Below are positions 38,539 through 48,215 of a stretch of DNA of 64,000 bases, one piece after another. Position numbers and translations under genes: made by a program. A model generated the notes under the pieces. That model worked only from the letters and a program-made list of their open reading frames with translations. It ran no database searches and was not told where the DNA came from. This DNA is from Bacteroidales bacterium (GTDB lineage: Bacteria > Bacteroidota > Bacteroidia > Bacteroidales > FEN-979), in assembly GCA_030681475.1 (NCBI GenBank), contig JAUXWT010000044.1:45379-109378 (forward strand). Direction: 5' to 3'. Numbering within the stretch: position 1 is the stretch's first letter; every line of letters begins with the position of its first letter.

Positions 38539-39609
38539 TTGTATAAAAAAAGCACGATGAACCTTGCCGCCCTTTTTCAAAAGTGTAAGAAACATTTTGT
38601 TTTTCAGCAGGGACTTTTCTGGCTGATCAGCATTATCCTCTTTACTGTCGTGCTCTTTTACACCAGGGGCGACTTTAATTTTTACGACATCAACCTGCGG
38701 TTGGCTGCGAACATCCTGATCACTATCGGTTTTCTTGCCATCTCAGTGTATATCAATTTGCTTTGGCTCATTCCGGCATTTTTCAACAAAAGAAAATTTT
38801 TACTTTTTGTCCTGCTTGAAATCGCCAATATCTTTCTTTTTATCCTGTTGAATTATTATGTTACCTTCTTTTTTGAGGGGGGCAGGCACTCCTCCCGCCT
38901 GGTAACGGAGTTTATTGCTGAATTCATCCTGGTTCTGATATTCCTTATTGTATCAACCCTGCTGAAGTTCATGCGCGATTCGATTGCTTTACAGGATGTT
39001 GAGTTGCGGATGAAGGAGGTTGAAAAACAAAAAGTTGAAGCAGAGCTGCGGGCGCTCAAGTCCCAGGTGAATCCCCACTTCTTTTTCAATACGTTAAACA
39101 GCCTTTATTCTCTGAGCCTCGACAAATCGGAAAAAGCGCCTGAAATGATTCTGAAACTGTCGGACCTGATGCGGTATGTTATTTATGAATCCACAGATGA
39201 CCTTGTGACGGTTGGGAAACAGGTGGAATTTCTTCAAAGCTATGTTTACCTTGAGAGGTTGAGGTCAGACGACAGTCTTGATTTCCACTTTGAGATTAAA
39301 GGAGAAAACCTTCAGTTGAAAATTGCCCCGCTTTTATTTTTAGCCTTTATTGAAAATGCTTTTAAACATGTTGCTAAGGAAAAAAGCGATAAGCCGTATA
39401 TCAAAATTGTTTTCGATCTCGAACACGAAGACCGCGTGATATTTAGCATTGAAAATCGTGCAGATCCTTTCAGGCAGAAAAATCCTGAAGGAGGTTTCGG
39501 TTTGTGGAATGTTAAAAAACGGCTCGAATTGCTTTATCCCGGCAGGCATGAGTTAAATATCAGTGAAACAGCGACCAGTTATCGCGTTGTGTTGAATATT
39601 CTTGTATGA
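38539..39609 (+). CDS. LytS/YehU-type sensor histidine kinase
   Basis: LRALKSQVNPHFFFNTLNSLYSLS; LLFLAFIENAFKHVAKE. Confidence 0.95.
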   Translation: MYKKSTMNLAALFQKCKKHFVFQQGLFWLISIILFTVVLFYTRGDFNFYDINLRLAANILITIGFLAISVYINLLWLIPAFFNKRKFLLFVLLEIANIFLFILLNYYVTFFFEGGRHSSRLVTEFIAEFILVLIFLIVSTLLKFMRDSIALQDVELRMKEVEKQKVEAELRALKSQVNPHFFFNTLNSLYSLSLDKSEKAPEMILKLSDLMRYVIYESTDDLVTVGKQVEFLQSYVYLERLRSDDSLDFHFEIKGENLQLKIAPLLFLAFIENAFKHVAKEKSDKPYIKIVFDLEHEDRVIFSIENRADPFRQKNPEGGFGLWNVKKRLELLYPGRHELNISETATSYRVVLNILV

Positions 39610-40322
39610 ATATCAGGTGTGTGATTATAGATGATGAGCCGCTTGCACAACGCGTTGTTGAGCGGTACGCCGAAAAGATACCGTTTCTCGAAATTGTTCA
39701 GAAATGCAACAATGCATTTGAAGCGATTGATGTTTTGTACAAACAGGAAGCAGATCTGTTGTTTCTCGACATCAACATGCCCAGGTTAAGCGGGATTGAT
39801 TTTTTGAAAACCCTAAAAAAGCCTCCATTGGTGATCATTACGACAGCTTATGCCGAATTTGCCATCGAGGGTTACGAGCTGGATGTGGTCGATTACCTGA
39901 TGAAGCCTTTTGCTTTTGACCGTTTTTACAAAGCGATCCAAAAAGCAGAGGAGTTGATCAGGGGTAAGGAACAGCGACAATTTAAAAGCGCCGGGGATGA
40001 TGACCAGGGCGACACCTTCATTTTTGTCAAATCAAGCAAAAAAACCTATAAAGTCAACCTTCACGACATCCTGTACATCGAAGCGCTGGGAGATTACGTG
40101 AAAATTTTTACAACAGAAAAAATGATCGTCAGTTACCAGTCACTGAAAAACATAGAGACTTTACTCCCCGCCAGATCTTTCCCCAGGATTCATAAATCAT
40201 TCATCATTGCCTTATCGCGGATTGACCTGATCGAGGGAAATCATGTTAAAATCAAAGACCGGCAGATTCCGATCGGAACCAATTTCAAAGGCGAATTTGA
40301 AAAGCTGATCAGACTGGCTTAA
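39606..40322 (+). CDS. LytTR-family response regulator
   Basis: CVIIDDEPLAQRVVERYAE...ADLLFLDINMPRLSG; FPRIHKSFIIALSRIDLIEGNHVKI. Confidence 0.95.
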   Translation: MNIRCVIIDDEPLAQRVVERYAEKIPFLEIVQKCNNAFEAIDVLYKQEADLLFLDINMPRLSGIDFLKTLKKPPLVIITTAYAEFAIEGYELDVVDYLMKPFAFDRFYKAIQKAEELIRGKEQRQFKSAGDDDQGDTFIFVKSSKKTYKVNLHDILYIEALGDYVKIFTTEKMIVSYQSLKNIETLLPARSFPRIHKSFIIALSRIDLIEGNHVKIKDRQIPIGTNFKGEFEKLIRLA

Positions 40323-40339
40323 AAAGGTAAATCCTACTT

Positions 40340-41011
40340 TTATGGAACCTGCATGGAAATTCCCCTGAAATATTCCAGCAGCGATCCGGTGATGATAAAT
40401 CCGCCGATGACCATAAACAGGATGCCTACGATCCTGTTCGTCCATATTTTTACCTGCGGGTTGCCGGTAATTTTGATCTTGTTGGCCAAAACAACTTTCA
40501 GGATATCGGTCATCAGAATTACCGAAAGGGTTCCTGCAAAAAACAGACCGACTGATTTCTGATCCCCACCGTATGTTGCATTGATGGCAAGCATTGATGT
40601 GATCCAGAATACCCAAAGGAAAGGGTTGGCGAAGTTCAGCACATATCCCTTAATAAAATATGGAAAAGGGCCTTTTTTCCTTACGACGATCTCATTGATC
40701 ACCTCAACCTGCTCGGTGAGCGGTACTTTTTTAAAAAACGTATAGGCCCCGTAAACCGACATCACAATTCCGCCGACAATGCCAAGAACAAGATGATAGG
40801 TAGGGTTAGTGACAATTGCCGAGGCGCCAAAATAGAATCCCACAACCAGGGTCAGGTCGCTGGTAAATATTCCTCCGGCAAGAAAAATCCCTGTTTTTAC
40901 CCCGTGTTTAACGCTTGTCTGAAGTAGCGCAAACAACGCGGGACCAATGGAAATGGCCACGGTCAGCCCAAGGATAATACCTTCAAACAGTGGATGTAAG
41001 ATCGAATTCAA
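40340..41011 (-). CDS. LysE-family translocator
   Basis: EGIILGLTVAISIGPALFALLQTSVKHGVKTGIFLAGG. Confidence 0.9.
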   Translation of the reverse strand: MNSILHPLFEGIILGLTVAISIGPALFALLQTSVKHGVKTGIFLAGGIFTSDLTLVVGFYFGASAIVTNPTYHLVLGIVGGIVMSVYGAYTFFKKVPLTEQVEVINEIVVRKKGPFPYFIKGYVLNFANPFLWVFWITSMLAINATYGGDQKSVGLFFAGTLSVILMTDILKVVLANKIKITGNPQVKIWTNRIVGILFMVIGGFIITGSLLEYFRGISMQVP

Positions 41012-42552
41012 CGATTCGTCCGGATTTTATATGACTCTACGTACTCCTCCCAATGTTCACGCTGGGCAGATTTCAGCGCCCGCGGGAATTTATGCGCACC
41101 GCCCTCTTTCCCAAGGGACTTCATCCAGTCGTGAAACACATGCAAAGGTAATACTTCTGCAGAAACGTTTTTTATGGCCTCGATACGTTCAACGCGGTAA
41201 TCGTCGTTCAGCACCTTCAGGTATTCGTCGAGCCTGGTTGCGGCAAGTACGGGATCAATGGCATCATCGGTACCAAGGTACCACTTGTGGGCAAAGAGGT
41301 TCCCGTAACTTATTCCGGTGATGGTGAATTCGCTGATCTTGATGTTAAATTCTTCCTGGAGCATCCCGATGGCCCGGTTAAGGTTATCCTGTGATACATG
41401 TTCCCCGCAAAGGCTGATAAACTGTTTTGTGCGCCCGGTAAGCACAATTTCACCTCTTTCCCGGGAAATGAATTTCAAGGTATCGCCGATCAGGTATCTC
41501 CAGGCTCCGGCACAGGTTGATAACAGCAATGCGTACTCTTTGCCTGTCTCCACCTGGCCGATGGTCAGCGTTTCGGGGTTGGACTTCAGGTTTCCTTCGC
41601 TGTCGAAGTTGTCATCATTGAAGGGGATGAACTCGAAAAAGATACCATTGTTGAGGATCATCTCCATGCTCTTATGGTTCCCTGGTCGCTGGTATGCAAT
41701 GTACCCTTCGGAAGCGAGGTATGATTCGTTGTAAAGGATCGGACGCCCCAGCAATTTACCAAAACTCCTGACATAAGGCTCGAAGGAGACGCCGCTGTGC
41801 ACGTATGCCGACAAGTTTGGCCAGATGTCGTGGATGTTTTGCACCCCGTGATGGGCGATTATTTTTTCCATGATGATCTGGATCCAGGCGGGTACCCCTA
41901 CGATGATCCCGATATCCCAGTTTCTTGCGCTTCTTACTATTTCATTCAGTTTTACCGTCCATTCGTTTTCACGGGAGATACGCCGGCCGGGCTTGTAGAA
42001 GTGTTGAAACCAGAAGGGAATATTTTTTGCAGTTATACCCGAAAGATCTCCCTGATAATAGGTTCCGTTATACTGGAGGTGTGTGCTCCCGCCGATCATC
42101 AGGATTCCTTTCTCATAAAATTCATCGGGAAAATCATATTTGGTGGTCGTGATCAACTGCCGGATGCTTGCCTTTTGAATAGCGCGTAACATGTCGGCGG
42201 TCACCGGGATGTGTTTGGAAGATGCCTCGGCGGTTCCCGAAGTCAGGGCGAAATATTTAACCCTGCCTGGCCAGGTAACATAGGGCTCGCCGTTGAGACT
42301 GCGATACCACCACTTTTTAAACATGGCGTTGTAATCATGAACCGGTACACGGGTACGGAACAGGTTTACAAAATCGTGATTGTCAGCCATGATGCCAAAA
42401 TCGTAATACTCGCCAAAGGCAGTATCCTGCGCCCGAAGCAACAATTTTTTAAGTACCTTTTCCTGCTCCCGCACCGGATCAATTTGGTTTAAATCAATGG
42501 GGAACTGACGCAGTTCATACGCTTTACGGATGATTGATCCGAGGAATGGCAT
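41008..42552 (-). CDS. GH3 auxin-responsive promoter-family protein (acyl-adenylate-forming)
   Basis: YFALTSGTAEASSKHIPVT; LLLSTCAGAWRYLIGDTLKFISRERGEIVLTGRTKQFISLCGEHVSQDN. Confidence 0.92.
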   Translation of the reverse strand: MPFLGSIIRKAYELRQFPIDLNQIDPVREQEKVLKKLLLRAQDTAFGEYYDFGIMADNHDFVNLFRTRVPVHDYNAMFKKWWYRSLNGEPYVTWPGRVKYFALTSGTAEASSKHIPVTADMLRAIQKASIRQLITTTKYDFPDEFYEKGILMIGGSTHLQYNGTYYQGDLSGITAKNIPFWFQHFYKPGRRISRENEWTVKLNEIVRSARNWDIGIIVGVPAWIQIIMEKIIAHHGVQNIHDIWPNLSAYVHSGVSFEPYVRSFGKLLGRPILYNESYLASEGYIAYQRPGNHKSMEMILNNGIFFEFIPFNDDNFDSEGNLKSNPETLTIGQVETGKEYALLLSTCAGAWRYLIGDTLKFISRERGEIVLTGRTKQFISLCGEHVSQDNLNRAIGMLQEEFNIKISEFTITGISYGNLFAHKWYLGTDDAIDPVLAATRLDEYLKVLNDDYRVERIEAIKNVSAEVLPLHVFHDWMKSLGKEGGAHKFPRALKSAQREHWEEYVESYKIRTNR

Positions 42553-42904
42553 CTGATGTTAATAAATTCAAGGAATGAAAAGGTAAAGGTAGAAAAAAAA
42601 AAGCACCTTCGGTTTTTTCCTTTATGGCGCGAAGACGCAGAGACGCGAAAAAATTCATTTTCCCGGATTTGTGAAATATTGTACTTTTAACCCTTGCAAA
42701 CCCAAAATGGAAATTAAATTTTGATATAACTTTTGGCGCCGGGAATGAAAGGTACCAGTTGGAAATTATCTTTCACTTATCTGGTTATCCCCGGTTTCCA
42801 TAGATAAACGCAGAATTTCAGCAGGATGAGGGTAAAATAAAATTAAGAGTGGGGGTGTTGACTGTGTTGGCGCCCATTAGGACGGACGAACATGAATTTA
42901 AAAT

Positions 42905-44260
42905 ATGATTGAAAAGAAACTTTTATCTCCATTTCAAAAATTTGTTAAAATTGAAAGTTTCAGTGGTATATTATTGTTGATTGCAACGGTTATTGCTCTT
43001 GTTTGGGCAAACTCACCATTTCATGAAAGTTATCAATCCATATGGCAATATAAAATTGGCTTTACAACGAAAAATTTTGAAATAATTAAGCCCTTAATTT
43101 TGTGGATTAACGATGGCTTAATGGCAATTTTCTTTTTTCTGATTGGATTAGAGATTAAAAGGGAATTTTTAATAGGAGAATTAAATTCTTTCAAAAAAAT
43201 ATCTTTTCCAATCTTTGGAGCATTGGGCGGAATGTTGGTTCCCGTATTATTGTTTTTGGGATTAAACCAAAATCCTGAAACTTTCAAAGGCTGGGGAATA
43301 CCAATGGCTACCGATATTGCTTTTTCATTGGCCATTTTAAATCTTTTAGGAGACAGAGTTCCTTTAAGTCTGAAATTGTTTTTAACAGCCTTTGCAATAG
43401 TCGATGATATAGGTGCAGTATTAGTAATTGCAATATTTTATAGCGGAAGTATAAATGTAAGTTTAATACTTATTGCACTAATACTATTATGCATATTATA
43501 CGTATTATCTTATAGGGGATATTATTCTAATTTCTTAAATATTGTATTGGGTATAATAGTTTGGGTCCTGTTTTTGAAATCCGGAATTCATCCGACACTT
43601 GCAGGGATTTTATTAGCGTTTTCAGTCCCTGTCAGACAAAAAATTCATACGGCTGCATTTATTGATAATTTAGTGGATATTACTAACAATATTAAACAAG
43701 CGGCCGTAAGTAAAAAACCAATTCTATCCAAAGAACAAATTGAACATATTGATATTTTGGAAAACTGGACAAGTAAATTTCAATCTCCGCTTCAACATAT
43801 AGAACATAAATTACACGGTTGGGTTGCTTATTTTATTATTCCTGTTTTTGCTTTGGCTAATGCCGGAGTACTTATCAATAGTGATATTGGGTTGGATACA
43901 GCACTCATAAGAAATATAATTATTTGTTTAGTTATAGGTAATAGTATTGGTATTTCATCTATTATACTCTTCGCTAAAAGAGTAAAACTTATTGACGTTC
44001 CAAAAGAAATTAGTAATAAACAAATAATAGGAGTTTCATTTTTAGCCGGGATCGGATTTACTATGGCAATTTTTATTGCAAGTTTGGCATTTGAAAATAG
44101 TCCAAATTATATTGACTCTGCAAAAATAGGAATACTTATAGGTTCTTTAATTTCAGCAATTATTGGATTTACAATTTTAAGATGGAAAACAGATAAAAAA
44201 ACGGTTGCACGAAATCTACCGCCAGTTTTTAGAAGAAGCCAACCTGTGATCGGGAATTAA
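42905..44260 (+). CDS. nhaA: Na+/H+ antiporter NhaA
   Basis: WINDGLMAIFFFLIGLEIKREFLIGEL; WGIPMATDIAFSLAILNLLGDRVPLSLKLFLTAFAIVDDIGAVLVIAIFY. Confidence 0.97.
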   Translation: MIEKKLLSPFQKFVKIESFSGILLLIATVIALVWANSPFHESYQSIWQYKIGFTTKNFEIIKPLILWINDGLMAIFFFLIGLEIKREFLIGELNSFKKISFPIFGALGGMLVPVLLFLGLNQNPETFKGWGIPMATDIAFSLAILNLLGDRVPLSLKLFLTAFAIVDDIGAVLVIAIFYSGSINVSLILIALILLCILYVLSYRGYYSNFLNIVLGIIVWVLFLKSGIHPTLAGILLAFSVPVRQKIHTAAFIDNLVDITNNIKQAAVSKKPILSKEQIEHIDILENWTSKFQSPLQHIEHKLHGWVAYFIIPVFALANAGVLINSDIGLDTALIRNIIICLVIGNSIGISSIILFAKRVKLIDVPKEISNKQIIGVSFLAGIGFTMAIFIASLAFENSPNYIDSAKIGILIGSLISAIIGFTILRWKTDKKTVARNLPPVFRRSQPVIGN

Positions 44261-44295
44261 TATTTGTACGTATATTTGTACCATAAATCGTACAC
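44260..44295. promoter_or_regulatory. yefM-yoeB operator/promoter: three GTAC cores at 12-bp spacing over a TATATTTG -7 element
   Basis: atatttGTACgtatatttGTACcataaatcGTACac; cores at 44266, 44278, 44290; TATATTTG at 44271-44278. Confidence 0.65.
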
Positions 44296-44307
44296 AAAAT
44301 AAATTAT

Positions 44308-44562
44308 ATGATAACAACAACTATTTCCGATTTTCGAAAAGATATTAAAAGGTATCTTGACCGGGTAACAGAAAACTTCGAAACCCTTATCATTAACAGG
44401 GGCAAAGATCGCGGTGTTGTCATCATGTCGCTTGATGAATACAATTCACTAAGCGCGACACAACATGAACTTTCTTCAAAAGCCAACGAGAAAAGGCTTG
44501 ATTCGGCAATTGAAAAATTAAAAAATGGAAATTCCTTCCAAAAAGAGCTCAATGAATTATGA
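44308..44562 (+). CDS. yefM: Type II antitoxin, Phd/YefM family
   Basis: MITTTISDFRKDIKRYLDRVTENFETLIINRGKDRGVVIMSLDEYNSL. Confidence 0.94.
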   Translation: MITTTISDFRKDIKRYLDRVTENFETLIINRGKDRGVVIMSLDEYNSLSATQHELSSKANEKRLDSAIEKLKNGNSFQKELNEL

Positions 44563-44819
44563 AATATACATTCGTGGATGAGTCATGGGAAGATTATCTC
44601 TATTGGCAGAAGAACGATCGAAAAATGTTGGTCAGGATTAACGAATTATTGAGAGATATTGCCAGAAATCCATTCTTTGGAATTGGGAAACCAGAACCGT
44701 TAAAATTCAAATATAAAGGTTTTTGGTCAAGACGTATTGATAACGAACATCGACTGATTTACCGGTATAAGGATGATGAGATTCTTATCGCAAAATGCAG
44801 ATTTCATTACGACGGATAA
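44559..44819 (+). CDS. yoeB: Type II toxin, Txe/YoeB family mRNA interferase
   Basis: SWEDYLYWQKNDRKMLVRINELLRDIARNPFFGIGKPEPLKFKYKGFWSRRIDNEHRLIYRY...CRFHY. Confidence 0.96.
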   Translation: MKYTFVDESWEDYLYWQKNDRKMLVRINELLRDIARNPFFGIGKPEPLKFKYKGFWSRRIDNEHRLIYRYKDDEILIAKCRFHYDG

Positions 44820-44883
44820 TTAAAAAAACAGTTGGTAAGAAAAAAGACTTCTTGTTGTCGGGTAACTCTTGTGTTGAGGGTGA

Positions 44884-45804
44884 ATGGGCAAACGGAGTAA
44901 TCCGCATACGATTAACGAGAAAAAACAATTCAATCAAAAGAAAATGAGAAATATTTTATTAATTTTTACCTTTTTTCTGACGGATTTAGGTTTTGCTCAA
45001 TCAGGCCTTCCCGACTTTCTGCATGGGACGTGGAAAGTGGAAAACCGCGAAGTTTACGAGCATTGGGACAGACTCAACGACAACTCCTTGAAAGGCTTTT
45101 CGTATCATTTTAAGAACGGACAAATGACTGTTTCCGAATACGTAGACATTTACCGAACCGAAAATGAAATCATCTATACGGCTGCCGTTCTAAATCAAAA
45201 TCAAGGGAAAGGCATTGATTTTAAGCTTGTAAAGACAGACAGCGCGTTTATTTTTGAGAACCCTGATCACGACTTCCCCAAACGGATTAGTTATCAAAAA
45301 ATAACTGACACAGAGGTGTTTGTGCGGGTATCGGGAGAAAATCAGAAAGGCTTTGCCTACAAAATGAAAAAGCAACCTGAAAAGGGCCAGGAAATGGATA
45401 CAACTATTTCAAACCCGAATTATGACCATGTATTGGCCAACAAGTTGGGGGCTGACGATTATGGGATGAAAAGCTACATATTGGTCATCCTTAAAACAGG
45501 GACCAATCAAACAACAGACAAAACGTTGATTAATAATGGTTTCAGGGGGCACCTTGACAATATAGGTCAATTAGTTAAGGAAGAAAAAATGGTTGTTGCA
45601 GGACCGTTCAGCAAAAATGATCATGGCTATCGTGGTATTTTCATTCTTAATGTAACGTCAATTGAAGAGGCCGAAAAATTACTTCAAACCGACCCTGCCA
45701 TCCAGGAAGGCCTTTTGGCGGTTGAACTATTTAAATGGTATGGCTCGGCAGCATTACCCGAATATTTGAAATACTCAGACAAAATATGGAAATTAAAACC
45801 GTAA
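44884..45804 (+). CDS. Exported DUF6265-like domain fused to a YciI-like domain
   Basis: N-terminal LPDFLHGTWKVENREVYEHWD...ENPDHDFPKRISYQ; C-terminal SYILVILKTG...HLDNIGQLVKEEKMVVAGPFSKNDHGYRGIFILNVTSIEEAEKLLQTDPAI. Confidence 0.78.
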   Translation: MGKRSNPHTINEKKQFNQKKMRNILLIFTFFLTDLGFAQSGLPDFLHGTWKVENREVYEHWDRLNDNSLKGFSYHFKNGQMTVSEYVDIYRTENEIIYTAAVLNQNQGKGIDFKLVKTDSAFIFENPDHDFPKRISYQKITDTEVFVRVSGENQKGFAYKMKKQPEKGQEMDTTISNPNYDHVLANKLGADDYGMKSYILVILKTGTNQTTDKTLINNGFRGHLDNIGQLVKEEKMVVAGPFSKNDHGYRGIFILNVTSIEEAEKLLQTDPAIQEGLLAVELFKWYGSAALPEYLKYSDKIWKLKP

Positions 45805-45822
45805 TCATCAAAAACATAAACC

Positions 45823-46254
45823 ATGGCAGAAATAAAAACAAAACAACACAATGCAGACGTTACTGAGTTTATCAACACGTTTGCCGATACTGAACAAAAA
45901 CGAAAAGACAGCTTTGAGTTAGTAAAGCTGATGCAGGGTTTTACAGGGTTTGAACCCAAAATGTGGGGACCGACCATCATCGGGTTTGGCAGCTATCACT
46001 ATAAATCAGAGAGAAGTCGCCAGGAAGGCGATTGGCCATTAATTGGGTTTTCTCCACGAAAGGCAGCTATTTCACTGTATGTTTACACCGGAGGCAAGGG
46101 TCATGAATATCTTTTAGAAGGTTTAGGGAAATACAACATGGGAAAAGCCTGTATATACGTTAAAAAACTTTCAGATATCAACCTGGATGTACTCAAGAAT
46201 CTGATGAAAGAAACCATTGATTTTTTACAAGCGAAGTACAATAGGAAGGACTAA
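45823..46254 (+). CDS. DUF1801-domain protein
   Basis: FELVKLMQGFTGFEPKMWGPTIIGFGSYHYKSERSRQEGDWPLIGFSPRKAAISLYVY. Confidence 0.9.
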   Translation: MAEIKTKQHNADVTEFINTFADTEQKRKDSFELVKLMQGFTGFEPKMWGPTIIGFGSYHYKSERSRQEGDWPLIGFSPRKAAISLYVYTGGKGHEYLLEGLGKYNMGKACIYVKKLSDINLDVLKNLMKETIDFLQAKYNRKD

Positions 46255-46266
46255 CGACAATTAAAG

Positions 46267-47142
46267 ATGAAAGTAAAAATCACAAAAGAGATCACCCTGC
46301 TGGAACATTTGCTTGAAGAATTACAGACTGCTTCAAAAACCACCGCGAAGCAGAAGATCGTTCATGGCAATGTTCGCGTAAACGGCAAAATGGTAACCAA
46401 CCCGGCCGCGATGCTTAAACCGGGAGACGCTGTTGAATACGTGAAGCAAGTGGTGAAGATCCATAAAGTAAAACCACCCTACCAGACGCTTTTCGAGGAT
46501 GATGCCATCCTGGTTGCGGTTAAGCCGGCAGGATTGCTCACCATCGGCGACAGGGGCCTCGGCGGCACCTCTTTTTACCAGCAGATGCAGGCGTACGTGA
46601 AGGAAAATTCGAAAGGGAAGGAGCGTTTGTTCATAGTCCACCGGCTCGACCGGGAGGTTTCGGGAATCCTGCTTTTTGCCAAGAGCGAGAAACTGCAGGA
46701 GGAGATCAAGAACCATTGGATGGATACCAAGAAATTGTATTACGCGCTGGTAGAGGGTCAGCCGACGGAGGACAAAGGCACGATCCGCAGTTGGCTCGCC
46801 GAAGGGCGCGATCAGAAAGTCTATTCAGTCAAGGTGCAGGAAGGCGCCAAACTTGGGATCACCCATTACCGCGTGATGGATCGCACCCCTGATTATGCTT
46901 TGCTGGAGGTGGAACTGGAGACAGGTCGCAAGAACCAGATCCGGGTCCATTTATCGGAAATGGGCTGTCCGGTGGTGGGCGACCGGCGATATGGCGCTGA
47001 TTCCCAGTATGAACGGCGCATCCGCCTTCATGCTTTCTATCTTTCCATCCGCCATCCGGTAACCGGCAACCTCATCGATTTTAAAAGCAAGATGCCGAAA
47101 GGATTTATAACCCTGAAGGCGGGCGATGAAAAATATAAATAG
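46267..47142 (+). CDS. RluA-family pseudouridine synthase with S4 domain
   Basis: KQKIVHGNVRVNGKMVTNPA (S4); LFIVHRLDREVSGILLFAKS; ETGRKNQIRVHLSEMGCPVVGDRRYG. Confidence 0.95.
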   Translation: MKVKITKEITLLEHLLEELQTASKTTAKQKIVHGNVRVNGKMVTNPAAMLKPGDAVEYVKQVVKIHKVKPPYQTLFEDDAILVAVKPAGLLTIGDRGLGGTSFYQQMQAYVKENSKGKERLFIVHRLDREVSGILLFAKSEKLQEEIKNHWMDTKKLYYALVEGQPTEDKGTIRSWLAEGRDQKVYSVKVQEGAKLGITHYRVMDRTPDYALLEVELETGRKNQIRVHLSEMGCPVVGDRRYGADSQYERRIRLHAFYLSIRHPVTGNLIDFKSKMPKGFITLKAGDEKYK

Positions 47143-47172
47143 GTAACCCCAACCTGTCAGATTGGGGCTACC
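47142..47172. terminator. Hairpin between convergent genes, possible bidirectional terminator
   Basis: ggtaACCCCAAcctgtcagaTTGGGGCtacc; no strong T tract. Confidence 0.45.
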
Positions 47173-47968
47173 GGAAATCCCGTTGCCGCAGGGCTTCGAA
47201 AATCACAATTGCTGCAGATACAGAGACATTCATGGAGTCGATTTTCCCCATCATGGGGATCTTTATCAAGTCATCAACACTTTCAAGCCAGGTATTGCTC
47301 AACCCGTTCGCTTCTGACCCCATGACAATTGCCGCCGGACGCACGAAATTGGATTTATGATAATACCGGGTGGCGGTAAGCGCTGCCCCAAACATTTTAA
47401 TCCCCGAACCGCGCATCCAGGCAATGGCATCTTCAGAGGAAGCAGTAACCACCGGCATGGTAAAAACACAGCCGATGCCGGAACGTATGGCGTTTGGATT
47501 ATAAATGTCAGTTTGCGGATCACAAATGATTACTGCGTCGAGGTTGGCTGCATCTGCCGTTCGAAGCAGCGCCCCCAGGTTTCCGGGTTTTTCCACCGTT
47601 TCAAGCACAAGTAACAGTGGCTGTTTACTAAGCTGAAGATCGCTGAACCCAAGCCTTCTCGGTTCAGCCAGGGCAATTAATCCGCCACTATCCTTGCGGT
47701 AGGCCATGCGGTTATATACATCCCGTGATACTTCGGTCAATTCAGTCTGTTGAGATTGATGCAGCAGCGATTGCACTTCAGCCATGGAAACAAGTTCCGG
47801 GGAAAAAAAAAGGTCGGTTATGTTGAACCCGCTTACGATGGCAAGCCTGATCTCACGTAGCCCTTCAATCACGATCCGGTTTTGTTCCTCACGGGCACGT
47901 GGCTTTTCGCTGAGAAGCAGCACGTTTTTTATTACAGGATTCTGAAGACTTGAAATGATTTTACTCAT
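47168..47968 (-). CDS. TrmH/SpoU-family RNA 2'-O-methyltransferase
   Basis: LVLETVEKPGNLGALLRTADAANLDAVIICD; IVMGSEANGLSNTWLESVDDLIKIPMMGKIDSMNVSVSAAIVIFEALRQ. Confidence 0.95.
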   Translation of the reverse strand: MSKIISSLQNPVIKNVLLLSEKPRAREEQNRIVIEGLREIRLAIVSGFNITDLFFSPELVSMAEVQSLLHQSQQTELTEVSRDVYNRMAYRKDSGGLIALAEPRRLGFSDLQLSKQPLLLVLETVEKPGNLGALLRTADAANLDAVIICDPQTDIYNPNAIRSGIGCVFTMPVVTASSEDAIAWMRGSGIKMFGAALTATRYYHKSNFVRPAAIVMGSEANGLSNTWLESVDDLIKIPMMGKIDSMNVSVSAAIVIFEALRQRDFR

Positions 47969-48215
47969 GGCGCCCCGGAAAGTATTTTGTTTATATTTTT
48001 ATACCAAGATTTCGGAAAACCCCCCAAAAAACATCGTTAATAAATAAACAGGTCAGGTCGTTTTATAACCATAATTCGAGGTTAAAACAATCAGGAATTT
48101 TCCTTTTTTGAATTGATTTACAATGTTTTTCGTCAAAAGTAATTTATTTTTTGTTTCTTTGCAGGAGATAAAAAAAATGTATCTAAATTTGCGCATTCAA
48201 TTACCTGAATAAACC

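Noticed and set aside
42553-42904. Riboswitch or structured RNA upstream of nhaA
   Set aside because: The long intergenic region looked promising but I could not identify a known riboswitch core or a convincing extended stem.
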